DNA of 59,187 nt from Opitutaceae bacterium (GCA_028691845.1 JAQUYL010000002.1:187384-246570); one strand, 5' to 3'. Positions 35,735 to 45,037 are shown, counted from the first letter of the stretch. Program-made: numbers and translations. The notes: generated by a model from the letters alone, not told the origin.

Positions 35735-36718
35735 TCAGCTCTGCGCGATGACCTGCGTGCCGAGGAAGTCGAAGCGGAAGCGGACCTCCTGCAGGCCCTT
35801 GGCGATCATGGCGTGGCGCAGGCGCTTCTTGTCACCGGCATAGAACATGAGGAAGCCGCCGCCGCCGGCGCCGATGAGCTTCCCGCCGAGGGCGCCGTTG
35901 GCCATGGCGAAATCGTACCACTCGTTGATGCGGTCGTTGCTCATGCCCTTCGAGCGCGACTTCTTGCGCTGCCAGTGCAGGTCCATCAGGCGGGCGAATC
36001 CCTCGAGGTCGCCGCCTTCGAGCGCGGTCAGGCTCTTGTAGCCGAGTTCCTTGGTGAAGTGCATGTTCTCGAGCATCTCGGCGTCGTTCTTTTTGCTGCG
36101 GTCGTTCTGGTCCTTGAGGATCGCGGAGGCGGAGCGCGAGTAGCCGGTGAAAAAGAGCAGCAGATTGTCCTCGAGGTTGTACAGGGTCTCCTGGGAGATG
36201 CGGACCGGGCGGGCCTCGACGCGGCCGTTGGGGTGGAAGGTGAAGGCGGTGATGCCGCCGATGGCGGCGATGTACTGGTCCTGTTTGCCGATGGGCTCAC
36301 CCAGCTTGTTGATCTCGATGTCACATGCCTGCTCGGCCAGTTCGGTCGGCGAAATGATGTTCTTCTGGTGGGCGTGCAGCGCCTTGAGCAGCGCCGTGGT
36401 GAAACTACCCGAGGAGCCGAGACCGGTGCCGGCGGGGATGTCGGCCATCGAGGTGAGCTCGAGGTGCGGATCAGTGACGCCGACGAGCTTGAGCGATTCG
36501 CGGATGATCGGATGCTCGATCTGGTCGACTGCGGCGACGCGCTCGAGTTTGGAGTACTTGACGATGATCTCCTGGGCGAACGTCTGGTGCAGGGTGATGT
36601 AGACGTACTTGTCGATCGCCGCGGCGACGAGGAACCCCGTGTAATCCTGGTAATACGAGGGCAGGTCGGTGCCGCCGCCGCCGAGGGAGATGCGAAGGGG
36701 GGAGCGAGTGATGATCAT
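35735..36718 (-). CDS. hddA: GHMP kinase, D-glycero-alpha-D-manno-heptose 7-phosphate kinase-like
   Basis: 327 residues. GHMP-kinase motifs: 'RSPLRISLGGGGTDLPSYY' at the N-terminus, 'IPAGTGLGSSGSFTTALL' (motif 2, ATP loop) around residues 93-112, and 'GALGGKLIGAGGGGFLMFY' (motif 3). This pattern is that of HddA, which phosphorylates heptose 7-phosphate at C1 to the alpha-1,7-bisphosphate. With gmhA, gmhB and hddC the full route from sedoheptulose 7-phosphate to GDP-heptose is present. The 5' leader (36719-36840) is a degenerate purine-rich tandem repeat. Confidence 0.9.
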   Translation of the reverse strand: MIITRSPLRISLGGGGTDLPSYYQDYTGFLVAAAIDKYVYITLHQTFAQEIIVKYSKLERVAAVDQIEHPIIRESLKLVGVTDPHLELTSMADIPAGTGLGSSGSFTTALLKALHAHQKNIISPTELAEQACDIEINKLGEPIGKQDQYIAAIGGITAFTFHPNGRVEARPVRISQETLYNLEDNLLLFFTGYSRSASAILKDQNDRSKKNDAEMLENMHFTKELGYKSLTALEGGDLEGFARLMDLHWQRKKSRSKGMSNDRINEWYDFAMANGALGGKLIGAGGGGFLMFYAGDKKRLRHAMIAKGLQEVRFRFDFLGTQVIAQS

Positions 36719-36840
36719 GGGAAGACTAGGAAGACGGAAAAGACTGAAAAGACAGGAAAGACGGGGAAGACTGTGAAGACGGGAAAAGACTGGGAAGACG
36801 AGAAAGATGGAAAAGACAGGAAAACGTGGGAAACCCGGGA
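36719..36840. repeat. Degenerate GGAAAGAC tandem repeat in the hddA leader
   Basis: About a dozen imperfect units resembling GGAAAGAC(T/G) with a period of 8-10 bp fill the 132-bp gap between the Gfo/Idh gene and hddA. The minus strand is thus a CT-rich tract (GTCTTCCC, GTCTTTTCC). It does not code for a recognised protein. Confidence 0.75.
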
Positions 36841-36850
36841 AAGCGGGGCG

Positions 36851-37873
36851 TCAGGCGTTCACGCCGGAGATCGGGAAGCCGCTGCGGCGGTAGATGGCCT
36901 CGACGATTTCGAGCGTGCGGATGCCTTCGCGCAGGCCGGGCGACGGGGTGCGGTTTTGCCGGATGTCGACCATGAATTCCCTCATCTCCATCGCCCAGGA
37001 GTCGTCGCCGCGCGGATACTCGAAGGCCGTCGTTTCCGGCGGGCCCATTTGCGGCAGCATCTTGTAGAACGTGAGCCGTTCGGTGCCGTAGCTGCCGCCG
37101 AGGCCGTCGATGGCGATCTTCGCGTCGCGGCCGTAGATTTCGAGCGAGAACAGGTTCTTCCACTCGGTACAGCTCACGTGCAGCCAGGCGGTCTGGCCGG
37201 CCGCGGTGCGGAGCGAGAGGAAGGCATTGTCGTCGACCGGCATGTCCCAGAAGTACGTCGCGGCGTGGCCGTCGACTGTCGCGAAATCGCCGAGGAACCA
37301 TTGCGCCAAGTCGATCAGATGCACGCCCTGGTCGATCAGCTCGCCGCCGCCGGAGAGCTGGGGGTCGGCCCGCCACTCGCGGTCGTAGCCTTTGCGGCCG
37401 CCGTGGCCGTAGCGCCCTCGCAGGAACATCAGCGGACCGAGCGCGCCGGCGTCGATCAGCGCGCGCGCCTTCTGCAGCGCCGGGTGGTAGCGGTGGTTGT
37501 AGCCGAGGCGCACCTTGGCGCCGGTTTTGTCGGCCGCAGCGGCGATCTCGCGGAGTTGGGCGGCGTTGAGCGCGCCCGGTTTTTCCGCGAGGACGTGTTT
37601 GCCGGCGCGCACGGCGTCGAGTGCGATCGTCGCGAGCGAGGCGTTGAGGGTGGCGACAACCACGACATCGACCGACTTGTCGGCCAGCACGGCGCGGTAA
37701 TCGGTGGCGGCGCGACAGCCGGGCGCGGCTTTCGCGAGGTCCGCGGCGCGGGCGGCATCTAGGTCGCAGGCGTACAGAATCGATTCGCCCTTGAGGCTGG
37801 CGACGCGCTTGCGGCCGATGAGCCCGCAGCCGATGACGGCGAAGTTAAGAGGACGCTCAGCAGTGGCAGACAC
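36851..37873 (-). CDS. Gfo/Idh/MocA family oxidoreductase
   Basis: 340 residues. The Rossmann start 'FAVIGCGLIGRKRVASLKG' and 'LYACDLDAARAADLAKA', the family motif 'HVLAEKPGALN' (catalytic Lys of EKP, about residue 97), and 'GVHLIDLAQWFLGDF' (catalytic His/Asp helix) are all present. Such enzymes oxidise or reduce sugar carbons with NAD(P); in glycan clusters they often make 3-keto sugar nucleotides ahead of an aminotransferase. The DegT-type aminotransferase gene lies immediately upstream (34 bp apart), which supports joint formation of an amino sugar. Confidence 0.88.
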   Translation of the reverse strand: MSATAERPLNFAVIGCGLIGRKRVASLKGESILYACDLDAARAADLAKAAPGCRAATDYRAVLADKSVDVVVVATLNASLATIALDAVRAGKHVLAEKPGALNAAQLREIAAAADKTGAKVRLGYNHRYHPALQKARALIDAGALGPLMFLRGRYGHGGRKGYDREWRADPQLSGGGELIDQGVHLIDLAQWFLGDFATVDGHAATYFWDMPVDDNAFLSLRTAAGQTAWLHVSCTEWKNLFSLEIYGRDAKIAIDGLGGSYGTERLTFYKMLPQMGPPETTAFEYPRGDDSWAMEMREFMVDIRQNRTPSPGLREGIRTLEIVEAIYRRSGFPISGVNA

Positions 37874-37906
37874 GAGAAAAGTCCCTCCGGTCGAAGAGAA
37901 GCAGCC

Positions 37907-39010
37907 TCACCACTCCTTGAAGGCCCGGATCGTGTCGGCGACATAGGCGACCTGCTCGTCAGTGAGCTCGGGATAGACGGGCAGGCTGAGGCACTCGTTG
38001 GCGGCCCTTTCCGCGACGGGGAAGTCGCCGGCACTGTAGCCGAGCCCTGCATAGCATTTCTGGAGGTGCAGCGGAACCGGATAGTGAAGGGCGGATCCGA
38101 CGCCGTTGGCTTCTAGGTGGGCCTTGAGGCGGTCGCGCGCGGGGTGGCGGACGACGTAAAGGTGGTAGACGCTCTCGGCCCACGGCGCCTCGTGCGGCAG
38201 GCGCAGCGGCGTATCGCGCAGCAATTCGTGATACCGGTGGGCAATGGCGCGGCGGCGCGTGTTCCAGGCAGGAAGCCGTTTGAGCTTCACGTTGAGCGTG
38301 GCGCCCTGGAAGCCTTCCATGCGGTAGTTGTAGCCGACTTCGTCGTGGTAGTAGCGGACGGTCGAGCCATGTTCGCGGAGGGAGCGGGCGCGCTGGGCGA
38401 GCGCGTCGTCATTGGTCACGAGCGCGCCGCCCTCGCCGCAGGCGCCCAGGTTTTTCCCGGGATAAAAACTGTAGGCTGCGAGGCAGCCGCCGGTCCCGAT
38501 GGGACGGCCGCGGTAGCGCGCGCCGTGGGACTGGGCGGCGTCCTCGACGAAGGGCAGGCCGCGCCGGGCGCAGACAGCCTTGATGGCATCGAGATCGAAG
38601 GGGTGCCCGTAGAGGTGGACGGGCAGGACGGCCTTGGTGCGCGGCGTGATGGCGCGCTCGACGAGGCGCGGGTCGAGATTCATCGTCTGCTCGTCGATGT
38701 CGACGTAGACCGGCCGGGCGCCAACGTAGGAGATGGCCCAGCTGGTGGCGACAAAGGTGTAGGGCGTGGTAATGACCTCGTCGCCCGGGCCGACGTTGAG
38801 CAGGCGCATGGCGACATGCAGGGCGGAGGTGCCGCTGTTGTAGCCGATGCAGTGCTTGGCCCCGACGAATGCCGCAAAATCCATCTCGAAGCGGGCCACT
38901 TCCGGGCCGAGGCAGAAGCCGCAGGTGTCGAGGCTGCGGGCGATGGCGGCATCGAGTTCAGGCCGCAGGGAGCGGATCTGGGCAGGCAGGTCGAAATAAG
39001 GGACTTTCAT
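37907..39010 (-). CDS. DegT/DnrJ/EryC1/StrS family sugar aminotransferase
   Basis: 367 residues from the ATG at 39010 (MKVPYFDLPAQ...). Signature parts: 'GYNSGTSALHVAMRLL', 'DEVITTPYTFVATSWAISYVG', 'PVHLYGHPFDLDAI', 'VEDAAQSHGARYRG', and the PLP lysine in 'SFYPGKNLGACGEGGALV'. The enzyme transfers an amino group to a keto-sugar nucleotide. It is followed by the Gfo/Idh/MocA gene; together they could make a 3-amino or 4-amino sugar for the surface glycan. Divergent from gtrA, with an 83-bp gap for promoters. Confidence 0.92.
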   Translation of the reverse strand: MKVPYFDLPAQIRSLRPELDAAIARSLDTCGFCLGPEVARFEMDFAAFVGAKHCIGYNSGTSALHVAMRLLNVGPGDEVITTPYTFVATSWAISYVGARPVYVDIDEQTMNLDPRLVERAITPRTKAVLPVHLYGHPFDLDAIKAVCARRGLPFVEDAAQSHGARYRGRPIGTGGCLAAYSFYPGKNLGACGEGGALVTNDDALAQRARSLREHGSTVRYYHDEVGYNYRMEGFQGATLNVKLKRLPAWNTRRRAIAHRYHELLRDTPLRLPHEAPWAESVYHLYVVRHPARDRLKAHLEANGVGSALHYPVPLHLQKCYAGLGYSAGDFPVAERAANECLSLPVYPELTDEQVAYVADTIRAFKEW

Positions 39011-39093
39011 TGGATCAGAATGGCAGGAAGGAACGAGGGCCGGTCTGTGGATTGGAGTTGCGATAAGACGGCGGCGTTCATTCGGATAAAGGA

Positions 39094-39516
39094 ATGATCC
39101 AGCCCATCGTTTCCCACCGCGAGACGCAAGTGAGGTTTTTGCGCTTCCTGACGGTCGGCGGCACGGCCTATGTCGTGCAGGTGTTGACGATGAAGCTGTT
39201 CCTGCTGTGGCTGGGCACAAACCTGGCGTTTACCCTGTCGTTTGTCTGCTCGACCTCGACGCATTATACGCTCAACCGCTTCTGGGCGCTGCCGAGCTCG
39301 CGTCACGACCACGGGCGGCAGTTCACCGAATATCTAGGCACGGCCTGCCTGAGCTATGTGATCAACCTCGCGATCTTCCGCGTGTGCCTTGATGTTGTCG
39401 GCTTGGGCAGGATCTGGTCGACCGCCGTGGCGGTGCCGCCGTCCACCGTGGTGGTGTTTTTGCTGCTGAACTATCGCGTGTTCCGCAAGGAGCGGGGGTC
39501 GGCTGCGGAATCCTGA
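39094..39516 (+). CDS. gtrA: GtrA family membrane protein
   Basis: 140 residues with four hydrophobic helices. Family marks: 'FLRFLTVGGTAYVVQ' (consensus F..VG...), 'HYTLNRFWAL' (the YxxNRxWxF motif), and a final 'LLNYRVFRK' (NYxxxRxxVF). GtrA proteins are thought to flip polyprenyl-phosphate-linked sugars made by a GtrB-type transferase; such a transferase is encoded 6 kb away at 45118-46056. It is the only gene on the + strand between 16 and 55 kb, so it is regulated separately from its neighbours. Confidence 0.85.
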   Translation: MIQPIVSHRETQVRFLRFLTVGGTAYVVQVLTMKLFLLWLGTNLAFTLSFVCSTSTHYTLNRFWALPSSRHDHGRQFTEYLGTACLSYVINLAIFRVCLDVVGLGRIWSTAVAVPPSTVVVFLLLNYRVFRKERGSAAES

Positions 39517-39527
39517 CGCGCAGCGGC

Positions 39528-40355
39528 CTACGGCCACTGCTGACCGCGGTCTTCGGGTACAATGCGGCGCAGGGTGAAGATGTCGCTGCGCGCGAGATCG
39601 GCGGCGCGGTTGCCGAGGGTCGGCCACGGATCCCAGGGCGCGCTGATGAGCCGGCCGCTGATGCCGTCGCTGGCGGGGGAGAGGAGCCACTCGACGAGGC
39701 CGAGCGCCTTGTCGAGCGACGCACCGCCGCCGGCCTTCTGCTTGGCCGCCGCTTGGTACTCGGCTTCGCCCGCGACGGCCGGCCCGAGGGCGATGACCTC
39801 GTCGGTCAGGCGGGTGTTGATCGCGCCGGGCGCGACCGCATTGATGTCGAGCACCGTCTGGCGTTCCTCCTCGGCGATGGTTTCGACAAGCCGGACGACG
39901 CCGGTCTTGGCCACGCCATAGGCGGAAAAATTGGGTCGGGCCTTGGTGGCGCCGCCACCGGAAAAACAAACAATCTTGGCGCGGCGCGGGGCGCGTGAAA
40001 GCAGGGCATGAAAGGCGCGGATGGCGTTGAAGGTTCCGTCGAGATTGGCGCGGACGGTGGCGCTCCACCGCGCCGGATTGGTGGTAACGGTGCGCCCTAT
40101 CTCTCCTTGCAAACCGGCGCAGCAGATCAAGCCATCTACGTGCGGCCAGGCGGCGGCGACCTCGGCGGCGGCACGCTCCACCTGCGGCCATTCGGCGACG
40201 TCGCACTGCGCCGCACGGAACTTCCCGTCGTGCCGGGCGGCGAATTCACCCTGATCGGAACGGGCGAGCCCCCAGACATGATGGCCGCGGGCCAGCAGCC
40301 GCTCGGCGAGCGCGCGACCAATGCCGGTACTGGAGCCGGTGAGGACGAGGTTCAT
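39528..40355 (-). CDS. SDR family oxidoreductase
   Basis: 275 residues. Glycine motif 'LTGSSTGIGRALAERLL', 'GLICCAGLQG' in place of NNAG, catalytic 'SAYGVAKTGVVRLVETIAEE' (Tyr-x-x-x-Lys) and 'INAVAPGAINTRLTDE'. A classical SDR with a C-terminal extension. Its gene overlaps that of the epimerase by ATGA (40352-40355), so both are made together, probably acting on one sugar nucleotide or precursor. The substrate is unknown. Confidence 0.85.
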   Translation of the reverse strand: MNLVLTGSSTGIGRALAERLLARGHHVWGLARSDQGEFAARHDGKFRAAQCDVAEWPQVERAAAEVAAAWPHVDGLICCAGLQGEIGRTVTTNPARWSATVRANLDGTFNAIRAFHALLSRAPRRAKIVCFSGGGATKARPNFSAYGVAKTGVVRLVETIAEEERQTVLDINAVAPGAINTRLTDEVIALGPAVAGEAEYQAAAKQKAGGGASLDKALGLVEWLLSPASDGISGRLISAPWDPWPTLGNRAADLARSDIFTLRRIVPEDRGQQWP

Positions 40356-41332
40356 AGCGATTTCCGCGTCTCGTAAACCCAGCGGTTGGCTTCCAGCCAG
40401 CGGAGGGTCTTTACGATGCCCTGCTCGATGGTGAGCTTCGGTTTCCAGCCGGTGGCGGTGATTTTTTTCGTGTCGAGGAAGATGAACGGGTTGTCGCCGA
40501 TCCAGCCGCGGTCGCCGCCGGTGTAGCGCAGTTCGGGTTTCAGGCCGAGGGCGCCGCAGAGGTGGCGGATCGAGTCGTTGACCTGCACGTATTCGGGGGT
40601 GCCGAGGTTGTAGACCTGCGTGCGGTGCGGCACCCTTTCCGCCGTGCGGCCGCGGATGACATGCAGCATGGCGTCGAGGCAGTCCTGCACATAGAGATAG
40701 CTCTTGCGCTGCGAACCGTCGCCGAGCACGCGGAGCCAGTCGGGGTGCTCGAGGAGCTGTTGATAAAAATCAAACACGTGGCCGTGGGTGTAACGCTCGC
40801 CCAGGATCGAGACGAAACGGAAGATGTAGCTCTCGAAGCCGAAGCCCTCGGCGTAGGCGGCAAGCAGGCCCTCGCCGGCGACCTTGGAAGCGCCGTAGAG
40901 GGAAGTCTGCACAGGAAACGGTGCGTGCTCAGGCGTCGGGATGACCATGGACTCACCGTAAACGGAGCCGGTTGAGGCGAAGGCGATGCGCTTGATGCCG
41001 TTGGCGCGCATGGCCTCGAGGACGTTGAAGGTGGCGACGGTGTTCTGCTCGAGATCCTTCCGCGGGTGTTCGGTGCCGAAGCGCACGTCGGCGTTGGCGG
41101 CGAGGTGAAAGACGAAGTTGCAGCCGCGCATCGCCGCCGTCAGCGCGGGCAGGTCGAGGTTGTCGCCGCGCACGAGGCGGAAATTCGGGTTTTCCAGCGC
41201 CCCCTCTAGGAAGCGCTCTTGGCCGGTCGAGAAGTTATCCCAGCCGATGACGGCGACGCCATCCGCCAGCAGGCGATCGACGAGGTTGGAACCGATGAAC
41301 CCGGCCGCGCCGGTGACAAAGACGTTTTGCAT
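40352..41332 (-). CDS. NAD-dependent epimerase/dehydratase (extended SDR, WbpP/GalE-like)
   Basis: 326 residues. N-terminal 'VFVTGAAGFIGSNLVDRLL' (GxxGxxG), 'FHLAANADVRFGTEHPRKDLEQNTVATFNVLEAM', catalytic 'STGSVYGES' and 'SLYGASKVAGEGLLAAYAE' (Ser/Tyr/Lys), and 'FRFVSILGERYTHGHVFDFY'. It belongs to the sugar-nucleotide 4-epimerase/dehydratase group. The product sugar cannot be named from sequence. It lies 14 bp downstream of the GT2-methyltransferase gene and is coupled to the following SDR gene. Confidence 0.9.
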   Translation of the reverse strand: MQNVFVTGAAGFIGSNLVDRLLADGVAVIGWDNFSTGQERFLEGALENPNFRLVRGDNLDLPALTAAMRGCNFVFHLAANADVRFGTEHPRKDLEQNTVATFNVLEAMRANGIKRIAFASTGSVYGESMVIPTPEHAPFPVQTSLYGASKVAGEGLLAAYAEGFGFESYIFRFVSILGERYTHGHVFDFYQQLLEHPDWLRVLGDGSQRKSYLYVQDCLDAMLHVIRGRTAERVPHRTQVYNLGTPEYVQVNDSIRHLCGALGLKPELRYTGGDRGWIGDNPFIFLDTKKITATGWKPKLTIEQGIVKTLRWLEANRWVYETRKSL

Positions 41333-41346
41333 GGGAGAGAGAAGGG

Positions 41347-42855
41347 TCAGGCGAGGACGTTGGATTTTGCTTCGCTGTGACGATGGGTGGTATCCAGCAG
41401 GGTTTCCAGAGTGGGGAGCGGCTTTACCACCATGAACATCTGGTAGGCAAACAGGCCGCGGCAGAGTTTGATCAGAACGGATTGTACCTTCATGGCCACG
41501 GACCGCCAGAAGGGACTGCGCACGACGAGCGGAGCCGGCGCGGGAATGCCGATTTCTTTCTCGACCACAAAACCGGCCTCATTCAGCAGCCGGCGCAGCG
41601 AGGAAAAGGTGAACAGGCGGGTATGCGTGAGGTCGAGAATACCGCGCTTGTTATAGTTGAACTGGCCGAAAAAAAGCATGAGACGCGTGACGAAAAAGCC
41701 GATGTTACCGGTCGAAATAACGATGCGCACATCGAGGTTGCTTTGGGTCGCGGCCCGCAGTTGTTGGCAGAACTTCTCTGGGGAGACGAGGTGCTCGATG
41801 ATGTCGAGCAGCAGGACGGCCTGCACATCGTGCAACGGGCGGGGGAACGGGGCGCCGTTGAGATCGGCCACATAGAATTCGTCGAAGGCCGCCGGATCGG
41901 CGGGGGCGAACTGGTCGACTCCGATCATGCGGCAACCCTGGGCACGCAGCGCGGCAGACAGATGACCGGGGCCGCAGCCGATATCCATGACCACCGCGCC
42001 AGCGGGCACGGCTTTGACGGCTTCGGAGTGGGTGCTAAAAAAATCGAGCTTGGCGAGGTAGTGCTTGTTGTCGGGCGTGACGGACTCGACGTCGAAGTTG
42101 CGCCGGTACACGAGGCCGTAATTCTGCAGCCAGGCGACGGTGGAGGCGTTGACGACATCGAGGGCGTAACGCAGGCCGTTGACGCGGCAGATTTCCTCGC
42201 CGTAATGCGTGGGGATTGGCACTTCGACGATGCGGCTGCGGGCCCGGAGCAACTGGATGATGATCTCGGTGTCGAAGTGAAAGACGTTGGAATTCAGCTC
42301 GAACGGGATGCGCCGCAGGATTGCCGTGGAGTAGATCTTGTAGCCGGTGTGAAACTCGCTGAGCTGGGAATGGAGGACGCGGTTTTGATACCCGGTGAGC
42401 AGTTTGTTGCCGATGAACTTGTAGAACGGCATGCCGCCCCGCAGCGCTCCCGAGGGCCGCAGCATGCGGGAGCCATGGACGACATCGGCCTCGTCGCGGG
42501 CGATGGGGGCGAGGAGTTCGGGCAGCATCTCCGGCGCGTATTGGCCGTCGCCGTGCAGCAAGGCCACAATGTCGAATCCCCGCTCAATGGCGTAATGGTA
42601 GCCGATCTTCTGGTTGCCGCCGTAGCCCTGATTGACGGGGTTGGCCAGCACGGTAAGGGGATGCCGGTATTGGCCGGAGCGGCGAAGTTTTTCGGAATGC
42701 GCGAACGTCTGATCCCCGGAGCAGTCGTCGATAATCAGCACTTCGACCTCGTAGTCGTCGAGCGCGGGGATGCGCTCCAGCACCTTCAGAATGGTGGCTT
42801 CTGCATAGTAGGCCACGATGAAGATGAGCACGCGTGGTTTTTTATTTTGAGGCAT
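41347..42855 (-). CDS. Fusion of a GT2 glycosyltransferase and a SAM methyltransferase
   Basis: 502 residues from the ATG at 42855, whose first bases overlap the upstream gene by 14 bp. Residues 5-230 are a DPM1-like GT2 ('VLIFIVAYYAEATILKVLERI', 'LIIDDCSGDQT', 'NQGYGGNQKIGYHYAI', 'LLHGDGQYAPEMLP' with the DGQ aspartate). From about 290 a class I methyltransferase follows ('GAVVMDIGCGPGHLSAALRAQG', 'VLLLDIIEHLVSPEKF'). The last 90 residues include a hydrophobic stretch and may touch the membrane. The two activities would build and methylate, for example, a lipid-linked sugar. The downstream partner is the epimerase. Confidence 0.88.
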   Translation of the reverse strand: MPQNKKPRVLIFIVAYYAEATILKVLERIPALDDYEVEVLIIDDCSGDQTFAHSEKLRRSGQYRHPLTVLANPVNQGYGGNQKIGYHYAIERGFDIVALLHGDGQYAPEMLPELLAPIARDEADVVHGSRMLRPSGALRGGMPFYKFIGNKLLTGYQNRVLHSQLSEFHTGYKIYSTAILRRIPFELNSNVFHFDTEIIIQLLRARSRIVEVPIPTHYGEEICRVNGLRYALDVVNASTVAWLQNYGLVYRRNFDVESVTPDNKHYLAKLDFFSTHSEAVKAVPAGAVVMDIGCGPGHLSAALRAQGCRMIGVDQFAPADPAAFDEFYVADLNGAPFPRPLHDVQAVLLLDIIEHLVSPEKFCQQLRAATQSNLDVRIVISTGNIGFFVTRLMLFFGQFNYNKRGILDLTHTRLFTFSSLRRLLNEAGFVVEKEIGIPAPAPLVVRSPFWRSVAMKVQSVLIKLCRGLFAYQMFMVVKPLPTLETLLDTTHRHSEAKSNVLA

Positions 42856-45007
42856 GGTGCGGGAAAGGAATCCAATTGTCGACGCGCAGGCGCAAGTCTT
42901 GATAGTGTTGTCGCACATCGTCGGGCACTCCCCAAACGCCCTCGCCTTGATAGTGCAGAGTGAGCGCCAGGGTAACAAGGATGGCCGCCAAGGTGAGCGC
43001 GCCTCCCAATGTTAAGGCCAGGTGCCGGAGTCTCCGCGGAAGGGTGTCGATTACCGCACCGCCGTAGGCGGCGGCGCAGATGAGGAACGGACAAAAATCG
43101 CCCGTATAGCGTTGGGAGGTTGCCACCGCCGCGAACATGGCCAAAGCCATGGGCAGCACGCCAAGGATCAGAACGGCGATGTCCAGACGCCGTTGTCGAA
43201 AATAGACAAACACGCCCAGCACACCGCCGGTCGCCAAGTAAAACAACCCGGGCATGGCAAACGGCAGACCCAACATTGGCTCAGCTAGGTCAATTTTCGC
43301 CTGGGGGTAACCGGAGGGAGAATGTCCTTGCGCGTAGACATAGGGGAAGCTTGGCCGGAAGACCCACTTCGGATGCAAGAGGTAAGCCCCAAAGTTGAGG
43401 GGGACATTGCTCAGGTGAAAGTTCTTTCCCTCGATCCGGGCCAAACGCTTGGCGTCGTATTGCACGTGATATTTAAGAGGCGCTCCGTCGAAAGATTTGA
43501 ACTTGAGATAGCTGAGCCCATTGAAGCTGAGAGTGCTGGTGACGCAGAGCAGGCCCACGGCGACGTGCTTGCCCCAGTCAGCGGGCAGACGCCGGTCTTT
43601 GGCCGTGGCGACACCGGAGGGGGCGCGGAACATCTCTCGTAACAACACTGCTAAAGCGGACGCACCGAGCAACGAGAGGGCAAATAGTCCCACGGGCGGC
43701 CGGGCATGCACGGACAAGGTGCCGCACACCAGCGCTCCTATCCACCAGCGGCGCTCCGGAGTGGCGGAGTAGCGCAATGTAAAATAACAACTAGCCAGGG
43801 CAAAAGCCACGCCGCAAAGGATAACTTCATGATAAATGTAAGCCCGGCTGCTCAGAAAGAAAAGCGTGGAGCCTAAGCCGATGTTGAGAATGAACAGGGT
43901 CGCCACGCTCCGTGAAGGGTGAGTGCCGCGGCCAGAGGTGAGCGTGTAGACGTGATTCAGAATGAGATAAGCCGCAATCAGGCTCGCCAGCAGCTCTCCC
44001 AGCATGAACATCCGGCTCCACTCGCCGAACGCGATATTGAACAGAACGAACGGAAGGCGCAGCAGCGCCGGAGTAGGGCCAAAATAACCGTAGGCCTTGC
44101 CTTCAAAAATGAAGGCTTCCCCACTTAGAACATCGGGAGGCACATTCAAGTGCCCCTGGAGAAGGCTCGCGGCCTGATAATCGAAAAAGGAACCGAATTC
44201 TTCAGGATAAATTATCTGCCACCGTCCGTAGGTCAAAACATGGGTAAACGCCGCGGCGCAGATGACCAAGCTGAGGAGAAACCAACGCCAAGGCGGGATC
44301 CGTTCGCTTGGCGTTGCCGGAGCCAATAGCGCTGGCAGACGCATGCGGAGCCAACGTATTGCGGCTGCCCCACCGTAGCCTGCTGCGAGGCTAAGCAAAA
44401 CCACGACCAATACTTGCCAGGGAGCCTGAGTTACCCAGTAGGGCAGGAGACTCCGGCCCACGGGGAAATAGGCGGCGGGTCCGCCGCGCAGCACCCGACC
44501 ATCTTCGCGATACAGGGCGCCACGGAAAACTGGACCGCAGGTACCTCCAATCGGATCCTCGCCAAAATAGATTTGCTGGGGCTGGCGATAGTGAAAAGGC
44601 ACCGCGGCATCCAGCAAGGAAACCCCGTCGCACCGCAGGCGCAGACGGCCGACGGACGCGGCGGAACTGCCGACGATTCCCGCGACGGAGGGCAGTTCAA
44701 TCTGCAGGCGATGCCGAGTTTTGGGGGCAATCGAGAGGGGCGGGGAAACGGGGCCCCCGACGCCCCACGAATCGTATTCGAAACGCACGGTGTGGTCATC
44801 GAGATAACGGATGCGCAGAATATCGCCGTTCCCGGTAGTTCCGGTGCAGATGATCGGTTCGAGGCTGTCAGCGGAGCCTGGAGAAAATCGCACCTCCAGG
44901 TTCAAGACTGCGGGCAGTGGGGGGAAGAAACGCGACAGGCAGAATCCCACCAGGAGCAGGAAGACCCCTGTGCCGATCCCCAGGGCGAGCCAGCGATCGC
45001 GCCTCAC
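42842..45007 (-). CDS. Large polytopic membrane protein of the glycan locus
   Basis: 721 residues from the GTG at 45007, chosen because GGAGG lies 8 nt upstream; the open frame extends to 45292 but that part overlaps the neighbouring gene. One N-terminal helix, a beta-rich extracytoplasmic segment (about 35-220), then 11-12 helices. Phrases such as 'YPEEFGSFFDYQAASLLQGHLNVPPDVLSGEAFIFEGKAYGYFGP' resemble the first large loop of GT-C glycosyltransferases. No named family recognised. It likely uses a lipid-linked sugar donor at the outer face of the inner membrane. Confidence 0.72.
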   Translation of the reverse strand: MRRDRWLALGIGTGVFLLLVGFCLSRFFPPLPAVLNLEVRFSPGSADSLEPIICTGTTGNGDILRIRYLDDHTVRFEYDSWGVGGPVSPPLSIAPKTRHRLQIELPSVAGIVGSSAASVGRLRLRCDGVSLLDAAVPFHYRQPQQIYFGEDPIGGTCGPVFRGALYREDGRVLRGGPAAYFPVGRSLLPYWVTQAPWQVLVVVLLSLAAGYGGAAAIRWLRMRLPALLAPATPSERIPPWRWFLLSLVICAAAFTHVLTYGRWQIIYPEEFGSFFDYQAASLLQGHLNVPPDVLSGEAFIFEGKAYGYFGPTPALLRLPFVLFNIAFGEWSRMFMLGELLASLIAAYLILNHVYTLTSGRGTHPSRSVATLFILNIGLGSTLFFLSSRAYIYHEVILCGVAFALASCYFTLRYSATPERRWWIGALVCGTLSVHARPPVGLFALSLLGASALAVLLREMFRAPSGVATAKDRRLPADWGKHVAVGLLCVTSTLSFNGLSYLKFKSFDGAPLKYHVQYDAKRLARIEGKNFHLSNVPLNFGAYLLHPKWVFRPSFPYVYAQGHSPSGYPQAKIDLAEPMLGLPFAMPGLFYLATGGVLGVFVYFRQRRLDIAVLILGVLPMALAMFAAVATSQRYTGDFCPFLICAAAYGGAVIDTLPRRLRHLALTLGGALTLAAILVTLALTLHYQGEGVWGVPDDVRQHYQDLRLRVDNWIPFPHHASK

Positions 45008-45037
45008 GTCATCGGCCTCCGAAAACCTGCGTCCCGG

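Noticed and set aside
35723..37762. 679-codon open frame on the + strand
   Set aside because: It lies antisense to hddA and the Gfo/Idh gene, crosses the tandem repeat, and has the Ala/Gly/Val/Glu-rich bias of a shadow frame in G+C-rich DNA.
41377..42963. 528-codon open frame on the + strand
   Set aside because: Antisense to the GT2-methyltransferase fusion; no domain recognised.
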